A DNA stretch of 64,000 nucleotides from CAZKAP01 sp964552195 (GTDB lineage: Bacteria; Bacteroidota; Bacteroidia; Flavobacteriales; Flavobacteriaceae), in NCBI GenBank assembly GCA_964552195.1, contig CAZKFM010000001.1, positions 1 through 64,000 of the forward strand, written 5' to 3'. The notes under the pieces were generated by a model. That model saw only the letters and a list, made by a program, of their open reading frames with translations, was not told the DNA's origin and made no database searches. The first letter of the stretch is position 1. Each line of letters opens with the position of its first letter. This document shows, in pieces, positions 20,101 through 27,662 of the stretch. The translations under genes were made by a program, and so were the position numbers.

Positions 20101-23100
20101 CCATGACGGCAGCATACGTCTGTTGAGCACGGACAACGGCATTCTGCCACTGAACTATACCATCACTCCTGCTGCGGGAATTTTTAATCCACTTACACAG
20201 AGTTACGAAGACTTGCCTGCCGGCACCTATACCATAGAAGCAGAAGGATCAAATTTATGCACCACGGCCCTTGCTCCCATCACACTTACAGATCCTGCTG
20301 CGCTAAGCATCGCCCCCGCAACCGTGACGCCCTTTGCATGCTCTTCGGGCAACAGCCCCATCCCGGCACGCATAGAGCTGGCCGGACCCATTAGTGGAGG
20401 AAGCGGCTCATATGTGCGCTACGTATTCGAGGATCCTTCCATGACGGTTATTCAGGACGGGGCGGCTTCGACCTACACCGTTACTGACCCTGCCGGAGGA
20501 CTGTACACCATATCCGTTTACGATTCCAACGGCTGTGTGGGTACCATCACCGCTACGGTGCCGGCCTACGACGAACTCATATCCATTACGCCCGTAATCA
20601 CCCAGCCCAGCTGCAGCCCCGGGCTCGATGGAGAGATCAGCCTGAATGTCACGACTACGGCCTCCAACCCTGCCCTGCTGGAATACAGCATGAACAATGG
20701 AGTGAGTTATCAGGCCTCTCCGACCTTTACCGGACTGGACGAAGGAACCTATAACCTCTGGGTGCGACATACGATTACCGGCTGCGTCATTACCACTACA
20801 GCCAACCTGACCACGCCACGGCCGGATGGCATCGACCTGGTCATCACCCAACCCGTACTCTGCTTCGGCGATTCCAGCGCGGCCATCGCTTTCGAGCTGC
20901 TGGATTCCACGGGCTATGCGGCAGGTGTGGATTACTGGGTGTACAACACGGAAGGAACTCCAGGAAATACAGCGGACGACACCCTGGTGGACTCCGGTAC
21001 CGATCCGGGTCTGGGGCCGATTGCTACAACCGGCTTACCGGCCGGAACCTATCGTGTAGTGATTAGCCAGGCGGGCTATCCGGAATGTTCCATCACTCAG
21101 GCAATCGGCATAGCCGGCCCACCGTCAGCTCTGGATGCTGATCTGGAAACCTGGCCTATCACTTGCGCAGGAAACGACGGACAAATTCGGATTATTAACC
21201 CTTCGGGCGGATGGGGTAATTACGGCTTCTACCTGGGAACAGTGGCGCCATCCGTTCCGGCAGACTACACCGCTCAGACGGATTATTCGGGTCTGGCTCC
21301 AGGCACTTATGAGGCCTGGATGCGTGACGATCTCGGCTGTGAGCACCCAATCGGTTCGGTGGTACTTACGGATCCCGCTCCTATTAGTGTGAGCCTGACT
21401 CTGGATGCGGATGCCTGCACGCCCAATAGCGGACAGATCACGGCAGCGGCCAGTGGTGGAGAGGGTGCGAATTACAGCTATCAGCTACTCCGAAATGGAG
21501 TTCCCCAGGGTCCGGCCCAGCCCAGTCCCGTTTTCTCAGGTCTCAGTGGAGGAGATTTTGAAGTAGTGGTCACCGATACCTGGAACTGTTCCGGCACTTC
21601 GACCGTCCAAACCCTGTACGAACCCTTAACCGCAGTACATGCGATCACCAAGCCCATCGACTGCCAGGTGCCTTCCGGCGCCAATGTAACCGTTTCGGTC
21701 AGTGGCGGATCCGGTTCATTCCTCTACGAGGTGACCTATCCGGATGGCACTACACTACAATCAAATAATACCGGGCTCTTTACGAATCTGGACCAGGCCG
21801 GCACATACAACTTCAATGTGACGGACCTGCTTAGCCTGGTATCGGGCTGTGCGATCAGCGACACCTTCAGCCTCGATGCCCCATCCACGGTGGTGCTGGA
21901 CATGCCCGTGCTGACTGACCCGCTGTGTACTGGCGGAGCCACGGGAAGCATACGGGCCGTACTCAGTCCGGCCTCACCCGGAGTCAATCAGGACCCCACC
22001 TATCAATACGCCCTCTACGATGCATTGGGCGCACTGATAGCCGGACCCCAGAACGACCCTGTATTTACGAATCTAACGGCGGGCACATACGAGGTCGAGG
22101 CCATATCGGGTCGGAGTTGCACCGTACGGGAAACCTATGTGCTCAATGATCCTGCACCCCTGACCGCGACAGCCGCGGGCACGGATTTCAATTGTACTCA
22201 GGCAGGCAGTGAAGTGGTGATAACGGCCATGGGCGGCACGGCACCCTATCTGTACAGCCTCGACAATATCAACTACTTTGCCAGCAACACCTTCCAGGTC
22301 AGCGACACGGGCAGCGTGCAGAACCTTACCCTGTATGTAACGGACAGCAATGGTTGTCAGACTACTGCCCCTCTCACCCTGGAGCCGCGTAATGTCTTTA
22401 CTGTAAATGCCTCTCAACTACAGGCGATCTCGTGCAGCCAGCCCGAAAGGGTGGAAATAAGCGTTAGCGACGACGGTGACCCGTCCAATACCTACGTATT
22501 CGAATGGCTGACCCCGACCGGACCCGTGGCTCCTGTATCCCAGCCCGATACGAGAACGGCCGTATTCGAATTGAATTCCGTCGGTGACTACACATTCCGC
22601 GTGCGGGACACCGCCACACTATGCGAAGAAGACAGCCCTGCATACACGGTATCTCCCTATGACACCATGCAACTCAGCCTAACGGAGACTCAGCCCGTGG
22701 ACTGCTTTGGCAATGGAAACGGCACGCTCGAACTGAGCCTGCAGAATTACTCCGCCGCCTTCGACTACGAACTCATGTTCCAGGATGGAAGCAGTACCGG
22801 CATCAGCGGTTCTTCCTCCGGAAGCAGCTTGAGCATCAGCGGTATCAATGGCGGTTCCTACTATGTTCGCATCGTACAGACCGATGCGCCCTACTGCACT
22901 GGGGACAGCAATACGGTGCGGGTATATTCACCAGACCGTCCGGTAAGCGCGGCCATCACTCAGATTCAGAGCGTGAGCTGTACCAACGACCGCGGAGAAC
23001 TATTCGTGGAACCCGATGGAGGAACCCCACTGTATGACATTAGCCTGATCGGCACATCCACAGGCTACTCCCTGACGGTCAATGCCACAGTCAATCACGT

Positions 23101-25186
23101 ATTCCAGGGGCTGTCCGCGGACACTTACACGGCTACCATAACCGACACCTTGGGTTGCACTTATCAGGAAACCATAGTGCTGAATACGCCTCCGCCCATT
23201 AACGCCAGCCTGCTGCCCGCCAGCACCATGCTCGCATGCTATGGAGATACCAGCGGGGTACTCGAGATCGATACGGTTTCAGGCGGCGAAGGCGTTTACC
23301 AGTTCCAGTTACTGGAATACGACCCAACGGGCACAACGGTAGCCTTCCAGAGCGGCTTCCAGTCTAATGGGCGCTTCCCAGGCCTGGGTGCAGGAATCTA
23401 TGCCATACGGGTCTCTGACGGCCTCGGCTGCGATTTCACCACTTCCCAGGTGACTTTTACAGAACCCCTGGAGGTACTGGCCAGCATCATTCAGGCTCAG
23501 GCGCCGACCTGTACCACTGATGCCGAAATACAACTGACCGCTACGGGCGGAACCGGCCCTTACCAGTACAGCGTCGATGGCCTGAACTATACCCCTCTGC
23601 CTCCCTCAAATCAACTCACTATAAGCGCGCCTCCGGGGGACTATCAGTTCTTCGTGAGGGATGTGTTTAATTGCGGAACCCAGGCGTCCAACATCATACG
23701 GGTAGATCCGGTTCCCGATCTGGGCCTTTTGGTGGACGACAGTGCCGCCGTAGTCAACTGCAGCGGGGAATCCAGCGCTTCCCTGCGGGCCGAAGCCACC
23801 GGTGGATTAGGGAACTACAGCTACCGCCTCTACGGAGATTCCGGACTGTCCAACCTGATTGACGGTCCCAACACGAATGGGGTATTCACCGGGTTGTCCG
23901 TGGGTACCTACTACATCGAGGTTGAAAGCGGGGATTGCCGTTATGTGAGCCCGGCCTATACGGTAACCGACAACCCGCCCCTGGTCGCCGATGTGGCCCA
24001 GGTGAACAACATCAGTTGCTTCGGCATGGAAGACGGTAGCATCAACATCAGTGTCAGCGGCGGATACGGACAGATCTACTATGCGATCAGCCCGAACCTC
24101 GACCGTTTCGATACCGAAAATACATTTACCGACCTGGCCGCAGGAACCTACCAGTTAATCGCTCAGGACGAACTGGGATGTTTTATCACCTTCGACTTTG
24201 AAATTCTCGAACCGGCGCAACTTGGGGTACAGCTCGGAAGCGTTACCCCCGAGACCTGTGTGTCCGCTATGGACGGTAGCGTCGAGTTGTTGGTCAGTGG
24301 AGGAACACCTCCGTACCGCAGCGCCATTAACTCAGTAAATGAGGCCGACTTCGTCGATGATCGCCTCGTATTCGACGGACTGGAATCCGGCCTGCACGTA
24401 TTCGTGGTCAGGGATTCACAGGGCTGTGAACGGACCATCACGGCCGATATCGTTCCCGGGGTCAATCTCAACGCTTCGGTAGCTCCCATATACAGCTGTC
24501 CGAGTTCCCTGCTTCGAAACGAGCTCGACATCATTATGGACGACCCGTCTGTGCTGTCGGATGTGCTATTCGGCATCGATGTTACCGACCCCGCACGCAT
24601 GCAGCTAGGCACGGGCTTTACTAACCTCAGCCCCGGCCTACACTTCCTGAGTATTGCACACAGCAACGGCTGCCTGATGCAGATTCCCTTTCAAATCGAA
24701 GGGTATGACGAACTCACTGTGAATATCGATACTTCCCGTTTGAACCGACTTATGGCGACTGTAGAGGGAGGTTTGCCACCCTATCAGCTCTATCTGAACG
24801 ATCAACCGGTCGACGATATAGGCGAATACGAAATCCTGGAGACCGGCACCTATACGGTTCGCGTCATAGACCGAAACGGCTGTGAGGCCATGGCATCGGC
24901 CTTCCTGGAGTTTTACGATTTGGAGATACCGGACTACTTTACCCCGGACGGGGATGTGGATTCCGAAACCTGGGCACCGGGTAACCGGGAGGCCTTCCCC
25001 GACATACGGGTAACCATATACGACCGCTATGGAAGAAAGGTCTATATCGTCCTCAGCGATAACGAAGCCTGGGACGGAACCTACGACAACATCCCGCTTC
25101 CCACGGGGGATTACTGGTACACGATTAAAATCAATGGAACCCGCGACGACAGAGAGTTCATCGGACATTTTACACTTTATCGATAA
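11111..25186 (+). CDS. Giant SprB-like gliding adhesin with about 40 SprB repeats and T9SS type B sorting domain
   Basis: 4691 residues in one intact frame. A signal peptide (ends VVWSQ) is followed by an N-terminal region with SRIYWAGLYWSG (to about residue 370), a DUF11-like module (about 375-480) and a linker region. From about residue 820 to 4600 some 40 units of 75-95 residues follow. Each has a core such as SCxGxxDGSIxxxxxGG, then PYxYxxDG, then GLxAGTYxVxVRDxxGC, with two conserved Cys. An unrelated folded insert lies at about 1805-2005. The last about 88 residues (from IPDYFTPDGDVDSETWAP) form the CHU_C type sorting domain. In F. johnsoniae SprB is a mobile surface filament that drives gliding and is exported by T9SS with SprF. 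No sprC or sprD neighbour is seen. Adhesion and gliding are inferred. Confidence 0.92.
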   Translation: MKLTWKNILTAVVIWGMGHVVWSQVEVPFAPRLSSSYINIKGDYVFLSNSIINRVDGSNTANDPYNGNNNNNNFHRDYIDIDSDPTTFSSSSSSLNVPFCSRIYWAGLYWSGNYQQEVLNNSAIPSLPANDTNRYDVSQIKFQVPGGAYQDITADQVIYDNVSFKDSPYVCFKDVTADLQALADPNGDYYVANVRATRGRSVGGAGGWTLVVVYENPTLSGKFISVFDGYAGVSGSSTANMAISGFNSIPVGPVRARIGASAVEGDRGISGDQLRIETPSNPGFTALSDPMNPANNFFNSNITSDGADVTTRNIYATNTLGYDADVFEISNPLNSIIDNAETEATLQLYTQGDGYGAFLVTFGIEIIEPNIVLEKRVENLAGTDITGAGVHLGQSLDYVLSFQNTGNDDATNYTIRDILPVNVTLDEGNLVLPPGVTYTYDAVTREIVFAIPDNLVEVGDPASSIRIRAGVASNCYDFVNACDNQIQNLAYSTYQGVINDNQISDDPSVSDFDACGFTTPGATNFLLDDLSDCDYIRTVLLCGEDLVLDAGNDFDSYTWVLDSNGNNQIDPSDPMLNDGDPDGDPSTLIVDAPGTYIVNKTIPLPCINSEEIIIVELFGTTQANPITALIQDPGNTVDGEVLICPNDGEGLPQIFLCGLNDSELIQLNIPDADTIIWERLDEGSCTDAAVGCANRNNTCNWIEVEQGIDYLADTSGEYRVIINYQNGCFSRFYFNVFKNPLDPQYVSENVICASPGNITVTNMPLDYEYSLIDSDTGNTLVGYQSSPSFSIASAGVYRVDMRQQGVATGCVFSLDNIGILRQDMTLDVTVQDSDCNGLGSIAVSALGVAPSYEYFLLQGGTQIDNSGITADNNYTFPGLAPGTYEIRVETTDGCLESGTYTVVDRTDLAVSALTVKNIDCTDAEVELTPSGGQPVPGYTYAIWSFNGTPLYPTINDIPGGSFQSDALFTFDETQTGDYVFVVVDGNNCHAFSNPVTVSEVPDVTYTTSITNESCFGFSDGTYEISVIDSQGYSLSYTLTYPDNSTATNASGTFTGLPSGGYVLTVTQTMGGVSCDFIETFSIGGASAPLSAGIAITQELSCTQDAIIEATSVTGGTPPYEFSLDGVNFVSGFGSTVFGNLGAGTYQITVRDANMCTFTTGDVTIDPLTPPDDLSFSQTAMTCPSLTTDLTATVSQGVAPYSFELISPTAASPDHTTADSATYDGLAPGTYTVRVTDALGCVYEENYTVPDIPRVQADAMVESHISCVGDNDGSMRIDFSNFDSSYAYTVTGPSLNISQTGQTAASVTLNNLFAGSYTITVTDETTLCTDTDTASVLAPVFPLASTIDVAQPTCSVDGRIEMSGSGGWGSYSYELETPSGTVLTNPGGLFPGLTEIGDYQASVIDANGCRETATITLVVVTGPTLSLTPNTACLGPAGTFDLTASVTSGGVGPFEYRINGGAYQAADTFSGLSAGTYTVEVRDDNLCVDSVIFTMNPELSLSVSTGNLTACGGDATVSLSANGGDGSYVYALLTQGSTPNPGDFGASFTFSVSAAGNYTAWVRDLSGGTGYCETAADLVVGTDAPLNLSLSPSDVNCNGLNSGSIMASASGGTAPYEYRIGAGAFSSNPNFTGLGAGNYQITVRDANGCTAQQTAIVQENDELLASVSVTAIAACDPSDLAEVRVTNVLGGLAPFEYSFDGGLNYGSAAAAHLPPGSYQVRVRDANNCEYSDTVTVTASPADPVLTTAIDYECDGEGTVSVTGQDPSFDYVYSLNGVPNTPANDPVFVNVAPGNHQIEVEYQQNTPLPPSQLFSEDFGQGGNTPISEIDPVYCYEPQDGSASLCGFGTDTHIQDGEYSVTNLIVNPYGAWVSPNDHTGLPGGRFLAINVGGVAGVNGIMYRKEDVEVIPNEDIVISLWAFNLVRSTASNGDPSIVMELVDPSGTVIASTATGNVPKNTGPDDWHNYTVSLNPGANSTLDIVIRTTAAFTSGNDIAIDDLQAYQQPVICSETLTLPFTVDAGNALSGSVTASSQVSCFSGSDGSVTFEVRHFDPTDGFVYSVNGGAFSGVQTSSPITVGGLSAGNTTIVVRDALDASCEFTLNEVLTEPAALLAGASLFEAATCSNGGGSIEGSATGGTGPYEFQLEDGVGAVLRPYQSSALFSGLMPGDYIVRVSDANGCEDPIDTVLTMPPVESVTFTASPTVCYDGSNNAEIVVTVINGNGSYQFQLNGGNWVSPTPAGALSHTFSGLVPGTYSVNVRDGFGCIGTAVNTVINPQLTAVVTTDDISACADGNIDIAATGGDGSYVYAIVPQGAGPSASFGLASSLSIPSGSDGDYDIYVRDQNGAPGYCEYTRTVTVNPEIPLSIAAVPTDPQCYGSFGSLEVQLNSGRAPFTLELVDLNGGPYNYTVPNLFNNITFYNVLAGDYRVIVTDADGCSDTIDPVTITDPVELTATVTGMTPDCLSGGELHFSAYPTTIGTVEFSDDGGINWHPTDVLTGYIPGETVTPSIRTVDGGGNTLCQTDYPPMVIPYPLDDLNLDASVINVTCFGMDVIVEGSNGSLPYEYTYTDDPANFDPVTPANPWITPTPGPDHTFLGLIPGRTYTFYVRDASGCVRQNIIDINTLYTPPLEVEGTGTPTCDGLSTGTIEFTVTDNLAPAGSEISWRLYDISSGSPIEIVLPNSGLQLPFSSPQTLTFTGLPAGNYYLDVQEFDGGPPICSSASENIQLIELNPLNGTLNAIDPIRCNAPGRILVENISGGGGTYSFIVTDPLGGSFTTSGNPIEIPPGSPAGMYSVDIQDQYGCAVPLGNVTVDLTPDPTIDSIDIAQCSIPGSIQINASSTIGASLRYSIDGGANYADNGGSFTGLAPGTYNLSVIDENGCTDVATATIYEPANLALNLTKNLDCTASPEALFDISVIDGSGSYDYQVEDGSGIVQARTPMGGSVVSFTAATADTYTVTIWDTGTSPNCTRVLSIVVPPAVQPVFSASAEDPSCQGAHDGSIRLLSTDNGILPLNYTITPAAGIFNPLTQSYEDLPAGTYTIEAEGSNLCTTALAPITLTDPAALSIAPATVTPFACSSGNSPIPARIELAGPISGGSGSYVRYVFEDPSMTVIQDGAASTYTVTDPAGGLYTISVYDSNGCVGTITATVPAYDELISITPVITQPSCSPGLDGEISLNVTTTASNPALLEYSMNNGVSYQASPTFTGLDEGTYNLWVRHTITGCVITTTANLTTPRPDGIDLVITQPVLCFGDSSAAIAFELLDSTGYAAGVDYWVYNTEGTPGNTADDTLVDSGTDPGLGPIATTGLPAGTYRVVISQAGYPECSITQAIGIAGPPSALDADLETWPITCAGNDGQIRIINPSGGWGNYGFYLGTVAPSVPADYTAQTDYSGLAPGTYEAWMRDDLGCEHPIGSVVLTDPAPISVSLTLDADACTPNSGQITAAASGGEGANYSYQLLRNGVPQGPAQPSPVFSGLSGGDFEVVVTDTWNCSGTSTVQTLYEPLTAVHAITKPIDCQVPSGANVTVSVSGGSGSFLYEVTYPDGTTLQSNNTGLFTNLDQAGTYNFNVTDLLSLVSGCAISDTFSLDAPSTVVLDMPVLTDPLCTGGATGSIRAVLSPASPGVNQDPTYQYALYDALGALIAGPQNDPVFTNLTAGTYEVEAISGRSCTVRETYVLNDPAPLTATAAGTDFNCTQAGSEVVITAMGGTAPYLYSLDNINYFASNTFQVSDTGSVQNLTLYVTDSNGCQTTAPLTLEPRNVFTVNASQLQAISCSQPERVEISVSDDGDPSNTYVFEWLTPTGPVAPVSQPDTRTAVFELNSVGDYTFRVRDTATLCEEDSPAYTVSPYDTMQLSLTETQPVDCFGNGNGTLELSLQNYSAAFDYELMFQDGSSTGISGSSSGSSLSISGINGGSYYVRIVQTDAPYCTGDSNTVRVYSPDRPVSAAITQIQSVSCTNDRGELFVEPDGGTPLYDISLIGTSTGYSLTVNATVNHVFQGLSADTYTATITDTLGCTYQETIVLNTPPPINASLLPASTMLACYGDTSGVLEIDTVSGGEGVYQFQLLEYDPTGTTVAFQSGFQSNGRFPGLGAGIYAIRVSDGLGCDFTTSQVTFTEPLEVLASIIQAQAPTCTTDAEIQLTATGGTGPYQYSVDGLNYTPLPPSNQLTISAPPGDYQFFVRDVFNCGTQASNIIRVDPVPDLGLLVDDSAAVVNCSGESSASLRAEATGGLGNYSYRLYGDSGLSNLIDGPNTNGVFTGLSVGTYYIEVESGDCRYVSPAYTVTDNPPLVADVAQVNNISCFGMEDGSINISVSGGYGQIYYAISPNLDRFDTENTFTDLAAGTYQLIAQDELGCFITFDFEILEPAQLGVQLGSVTPETCVSAMDGSVELLVSGGTPPYRSAINSVNEADFVDDRLVFDGLESGLHVFVVRDSQGCERTITADIVPGVNLNASVAPIYSCPSSLLRNELDIIMDDPSVLSDVLFGIDVTDPARMQLGTGFTNLSPGLHFLSIAHSNGCLMQIPFQIEGYDELTVNIDTSRLNRLMATVEGGLPPYQLYLNDQPVDDIGEYEILETGTYTVRVIDRNGCEAMASAFLEFYDLEIPDYFTPDGDVDSETWAPGNREAFPDIRVTIYDRYGRKVYIVLSDNEAWDGTYDNIPLPTGDYWYTIKINGTRDDREFIGHFTLYR
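13595..24930 (+). repeat. SprB repeat array within the giant adhesin
   Basis: A hand count of the GxYxVxVxDxxGC end motif gives about 41 units of roughly 225-285 bases. The units are diverged at DNA level, so this is an old expansion of protein repeats and not a recent DNA duplication. Two Cys per unit recur throughout. The non-repeat insert at about 16530-17130 is the only long interruption. The last two or three units are degenerate and lack one Cys. Confidence 0.85.
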
Positions 25187-25356
25187 TCCGATATCCCACG
25201 TACTAGGCGCGGTGTGAAACCGTTAAAGAATAAGATGGATTCGGTCCGTCTACGAAAGAACAACCACCGAGTGAAAAGGAGGGGAGACGCCTACTTATCC
25301 CGACCCGGAAACCCGGAAGGTTTTGTGAACAAGGCTGTAGTTCAGTACCTTGTTGA

Positions 25357-26325
25357 ATGCAAAAAACCAAACAGATGCGCAGATTGTCCCAAATCGTACT
25401 CTGCAGTATACTCTCTTGCATACCCCTTTCGGCTCAGGAACTGACCATTCCTCAGCTATCTCAGTATATTGCGGACAACCCCTTCCTGATGTCCCCCACT
25501 TATGCGGGCATAGGAGATTACGTGAAACTACGTCTTAACGGGCTCACCCAATGGGTGGGCATAGAAGACGCGCCCGATACTCAGACTCTGGCCGTCGATG
25601 CCCGTCTCGGAAATCGTTCCGGCATAGGGATGGTCCTCTACAACGATAGCAATGGAAATACGCGACAGCGAGGTTCCCGACTCTCTTTTGCTCACCACCT
25701 GACCCTGGATCGATACGATGAAGAATTCCTTTCCTTCGGACTTTCCTACAACTTCAACCAGTTCAGAATCGATGTAGAGAACTTTAACAACCCCAACGGT
25801 ACGGCCCCTACGGACGACCGTGCCACGGTCAATCACAACTTCGACATCGGTGCGCTCTATCGCAAGGGTCCCTTCTTTGCCAGTGTTAACGCATCCAATC
25901 TGCTCAACAAGAATCTCCGGAGGTTTAATCCGACCTTCGAGCCCAACCGGCTCAGGAACTACTATGTCTATACGGGTTATACGTTCCGGGACGACAAGAA
26001 ATCCGACTGGTCCGTAGAACCCTCCATGTTCTTCCAGTGGTTTGAAAGCGATGGGCGTTCGGTCACGGATCTCAATGCTAAATTCCGCTATCACGTTTTT
26101 GAAGACTACTATTACCTGGGAGTCACCTACCGATTTCTCAATGACCAGGTCGGCAGGCCGCTCTATATAGCGCCCATAGCCGGCTTCAAGAAGAGCAGCA
26201 TTTATTTCGGATACAGCTATCAGGTAATCACCAACGAAATCCTCGGATTCAGTACGGGTACCCACGTGCTTACCATAGGGACCGACCTGTTCCAGGGCAT
26301 CAGTAACTGCGCCTGCACTTACTAA
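25357..26325 (+). CDS. PorP/SprF-family T9SS outer-membrane protein
   Basis: 322 residues from the ATG at 25357; the ATG at 25375 (MRRLSQIVLC) gives a more compact signal peptide ending PLSAQ. The mature N-terminus has the PorP/SprF signature around SQYIADNPFLMSPTYAG, followed by a 12-16 strand barrel with aromatic ends, and the length is typical of the family. In F. johnsoniae SprF is encoded just after sprB and is needed for SprB to reach the surface. Here the gene follows the giant adhesin by 170 bases on the same strand, so it is its likely dedicated partner. No -7 consensus is clear in the gap, so it may be read through from the adhesin gene. Confidence 0.9.
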   Translation: MQKTKQMRRLSQIVLCSILSCIPLSAQELTIPQLSQYIADNPFLMSPTYAGIGDYVKLRLNGLTQWVGIEDAPDTQTLAVDARLGNRSGIGMVLYNDSNGNTRQRGSRLSFAHHLTLDRYDEEFLSFGLSYNFNQFRIDVENFNNPNGTAPTDDRATVNHNFDIGALYRKGPFFASVNASNLLNKNLRRFNPTFEPNRLRNYYVYTGYTFRDDKKSDWSVEPSMFFQWFESDGRSVTDLNAKFRYHVFEDYYYLGVTYRFLNDQVGRPLYIAPIAGFKKSSIYFGYSYQVITNEILGFSTGTHVLTIGTDLFQGISNCACTY

Positions 26326-26437
26326 ACGCCGCCTATAGCAGAAAGCTACTCTACGAAACCCCAACCCGGCCGATAAGGCCCATGGTCCTTTCTGAAGGAG
26401 AACACAGACCGGCGTTCACCAGAGCGCTACTTTATAG

Positions 26438-26445
26438 TACTTTTG
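26438..26445 (+). promoter_or_regulatory. -7 box (TACTTTTG) of folB, leaderless arrangement
   Basis: Exact TAnnTTTG match followed by five C and then the ATG at 26451. With the normal 4-6 base spacing the transcript would begin at or next to the A of the start codon. Confidence 0.65.
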
Positions 26446-26450
26446 CCCCC

Positions 26451-26807
26451 ATGGGAAAAATACGCCTGAATAATGTGCGTCTGCACGCCCGTCACGGCTG
26501 CCTGAAGGAGGAAAGTATTATTGGAAGCGATTACCGGGTGGACGCCGCCCTCGAAGCGGACACGGATCCTTCTTCCATCAGCGACCGGCTGTCCGAAACC
26601 GTGGATTACGTGCATGTGCACCGCATCATTAAGGAAGAAATGAGCATTCCTTCCAAATTGCTCGAACACGTAGGCAATCGCATACTGGATCGTGTATTCC
26701 GGGAGATTCCCCTGGTCGACCATGTCGAAGTGACCGTTTCCAAGATCAATCCACCTATTGGTGGGGACGTACAGAGTGTCAGTGTTACCCTGGAACGCTC
26801 GCGATGA
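26451..26807 (+). CDS. folB: Dihydroneopterin aldolase
   Basis: 118 residues, the normal FolB length. It converts 7,8-dihydroneopterin to 6-hydroxymethyl-dihydropterin and glycolaldehyde in folate synthesis; these enzymes act as tetramers or octamers of the T-fold. Visible family features are RLHARHGCLKEES near the N-terminus (in place of the usual YGYHGVLPEE-type stretch), the conserved ETVDYVHVHRIIKE, LLEHVGNRI with the active-site Glu region, and VTVSKINPPIGGDV with the catalytic Lys. The ATG at 26451 is fixed by the promoter five bases upstream; the open frame upstream is not homologous. It stands alone, with tRNA-Cys 60 bases downstream. Confidence 0.93.
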   Translation: MGKIRLNNVRLHARHGCLKEESIIGSDYRVDAALEADTDPSSISDRLSETVDYVHVHRIIKEEMSIPSKLLEHVGNRILDRVFREIPLVDHVEVTVSKINPPIGGDVQSVSVTLERSR

Positions 26808-26851
26808 CAGGGACCTCGCACTTATCCCTTGATCAGCCAAAAAAAGAGTAA

Positions 26852-26859
26852 TAACTTTG
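26852..26859 (+). promoter_or_regulatory. -7 box (TAACTTTG) of tRNA-Cys
   Basis: Exact TAnnTTTG match ending nine bases before the mature 5' end of the tRNA, leaving only a very short 5' leader for RNase P. Confidence 0.65.
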
Positions 26860-26867
26860 CACGATAT

Positions 26868-26938
26868 GGCATCGTGGCCGAGTGGCTAGGCACAGCTCTG
26901 CAAAAGCTTGTACAGCGGTTCGAATCCGCTCGATGCCT
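26868..26938 (+). tRNA. tRNA-Cys (anticodon GCA)
   Basis: The acceptor stem GGCATCG pairs with CGATGCC and is followed by discriminator U, as expected for Cys. The T arm is AGCGG/CCGCT with loop TTCGAAT. The anticodon loop CTGCAAA gives GCA. The anticodon stem CAGCT/AGCTT has a C-U mismatch at its outermost pair. CCA is not encoded. A strong terminator follows. Confidence 0.95.
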
Positions 26939-26946
26939 CTGAACTG

Positions 26947-26973
26947 AAAACCGGGATCACTCCCGGTTTTTTT
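26947..26973 (+). terminator. Intrinsic terminator of tRNA-Cys
   Basis: Perfect 10-base arms AAAACCGGGA/TCCCGGTTTT around a TCAC loop, with the arm continuing into a run of seven T in total. Confidence 0.9.
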
Positions 26974-26996
26974 ATGCTGTTCGGTGATCACAGGTC

Positions 26997-27653
26997 TTAA
27001 TGGGTCTCGTAGTTGATGGTGAGTTCGTCTATGGCCGAATTGGGCAGAAAGCCCTGCACAATCAAGGCCAAACCGCAAACCACCAGTATCACTCCCAGTA
27101 TTTTGCGCAAGAGTATGGTGCGTTCCCGGGTCAGCTTTTGCTTCAGCTGTTTGGCCGCCAAAATCTTAAATACATCCACAGTGAAGTACGTTCCGATAAG
27201 CAGACCGAAGAAAGTCATCAGCCGGGAGATGTCCCCATCCAGCGCGGGACCGATCCACAAAAGTACTCCCAGCCAGAATACGAGTACGCCCACATTGATG
27301 AAGTTGAGTATAAAGCCTTTTATAAACAAGCCCAAATAGGTCGCGACAAAGGCTTGATAGCGCTCACCGGCCGTTTCCTGATTACGAAATAGTATTATTC
27401 CATACACGGCGAGTATACAGCCTCCGAATACGTACAAACCAGGCTGATTGCTTAAATTTTTAAGGAGTTGAAAGCTGCTGAAATAGGCGATGAGTATAAA
27501 GAGCACATCCGCCAGTACCACCCCCAAATCGAAGCTTATTCCTGCCCGGAATCCCCGGGAGGCACTGGTTTCGAGTAATACAAAGAAAGCCGCCCCCGGC
27601 AAAAAACTCAACATCAAACCCAGGGGCACCGCCAGTTGTATTACCTCCCACAT
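26997..27653 (-). CDS. LysE/RhtB-type amino-acid exporter family protein
   Basis: 218 residues with about six hydrophobic spans, the size and shape of LysE-family exporters. The N-terminus VPLGLMLSFLPGAAFFVLLE carries the family's Pro-Gly motif in the first span (PGPxxxx in relatives), then SRGFRAGISFDLGVVLADV. These inner-membrane proteins export amino acids or related small molecules; the substrate cannot be told here. The gene ends just after the tRNA-Cys terminator (convergent) and starts nine bases downstream of the DUF2807 gene, so the two are probably one transcript. Confidence 0.85.
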   Translation of the reverse strand: MWEVIQLAVPLGLMLSFLPGAAFFVLLETSASRGFRAGISFDLGVVLADVLFILIAYFSSFQLLKNLSNQPGLYVFGGCILAVYGIILFRNQETAGERYQAFVATYLGLFIKGFILNFINVGVLVFWLGVLLWIGPALDGDISRLMTFFGLLIGTYFTVDVFKILAAKQLKQKLTRERTILLRKILGVILVVCGLALIVQGFLPNSAIDELTINYETH

Positions 27654-27662
27654 AGTGTTTAC

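Noticed and set aside
25187..25356. Riboswitch-like gap between the adhesin and the PorP/SprF gene
   Set aside because: I see no convincing structured element or -7 box; it is likely plain intergenic sequence.
26868..26973. tRNA-Cys as an integration (attachment) site
   Set aside because: No integrase, no duplicated tRNA 3' end and no island of foreign genes follow it.
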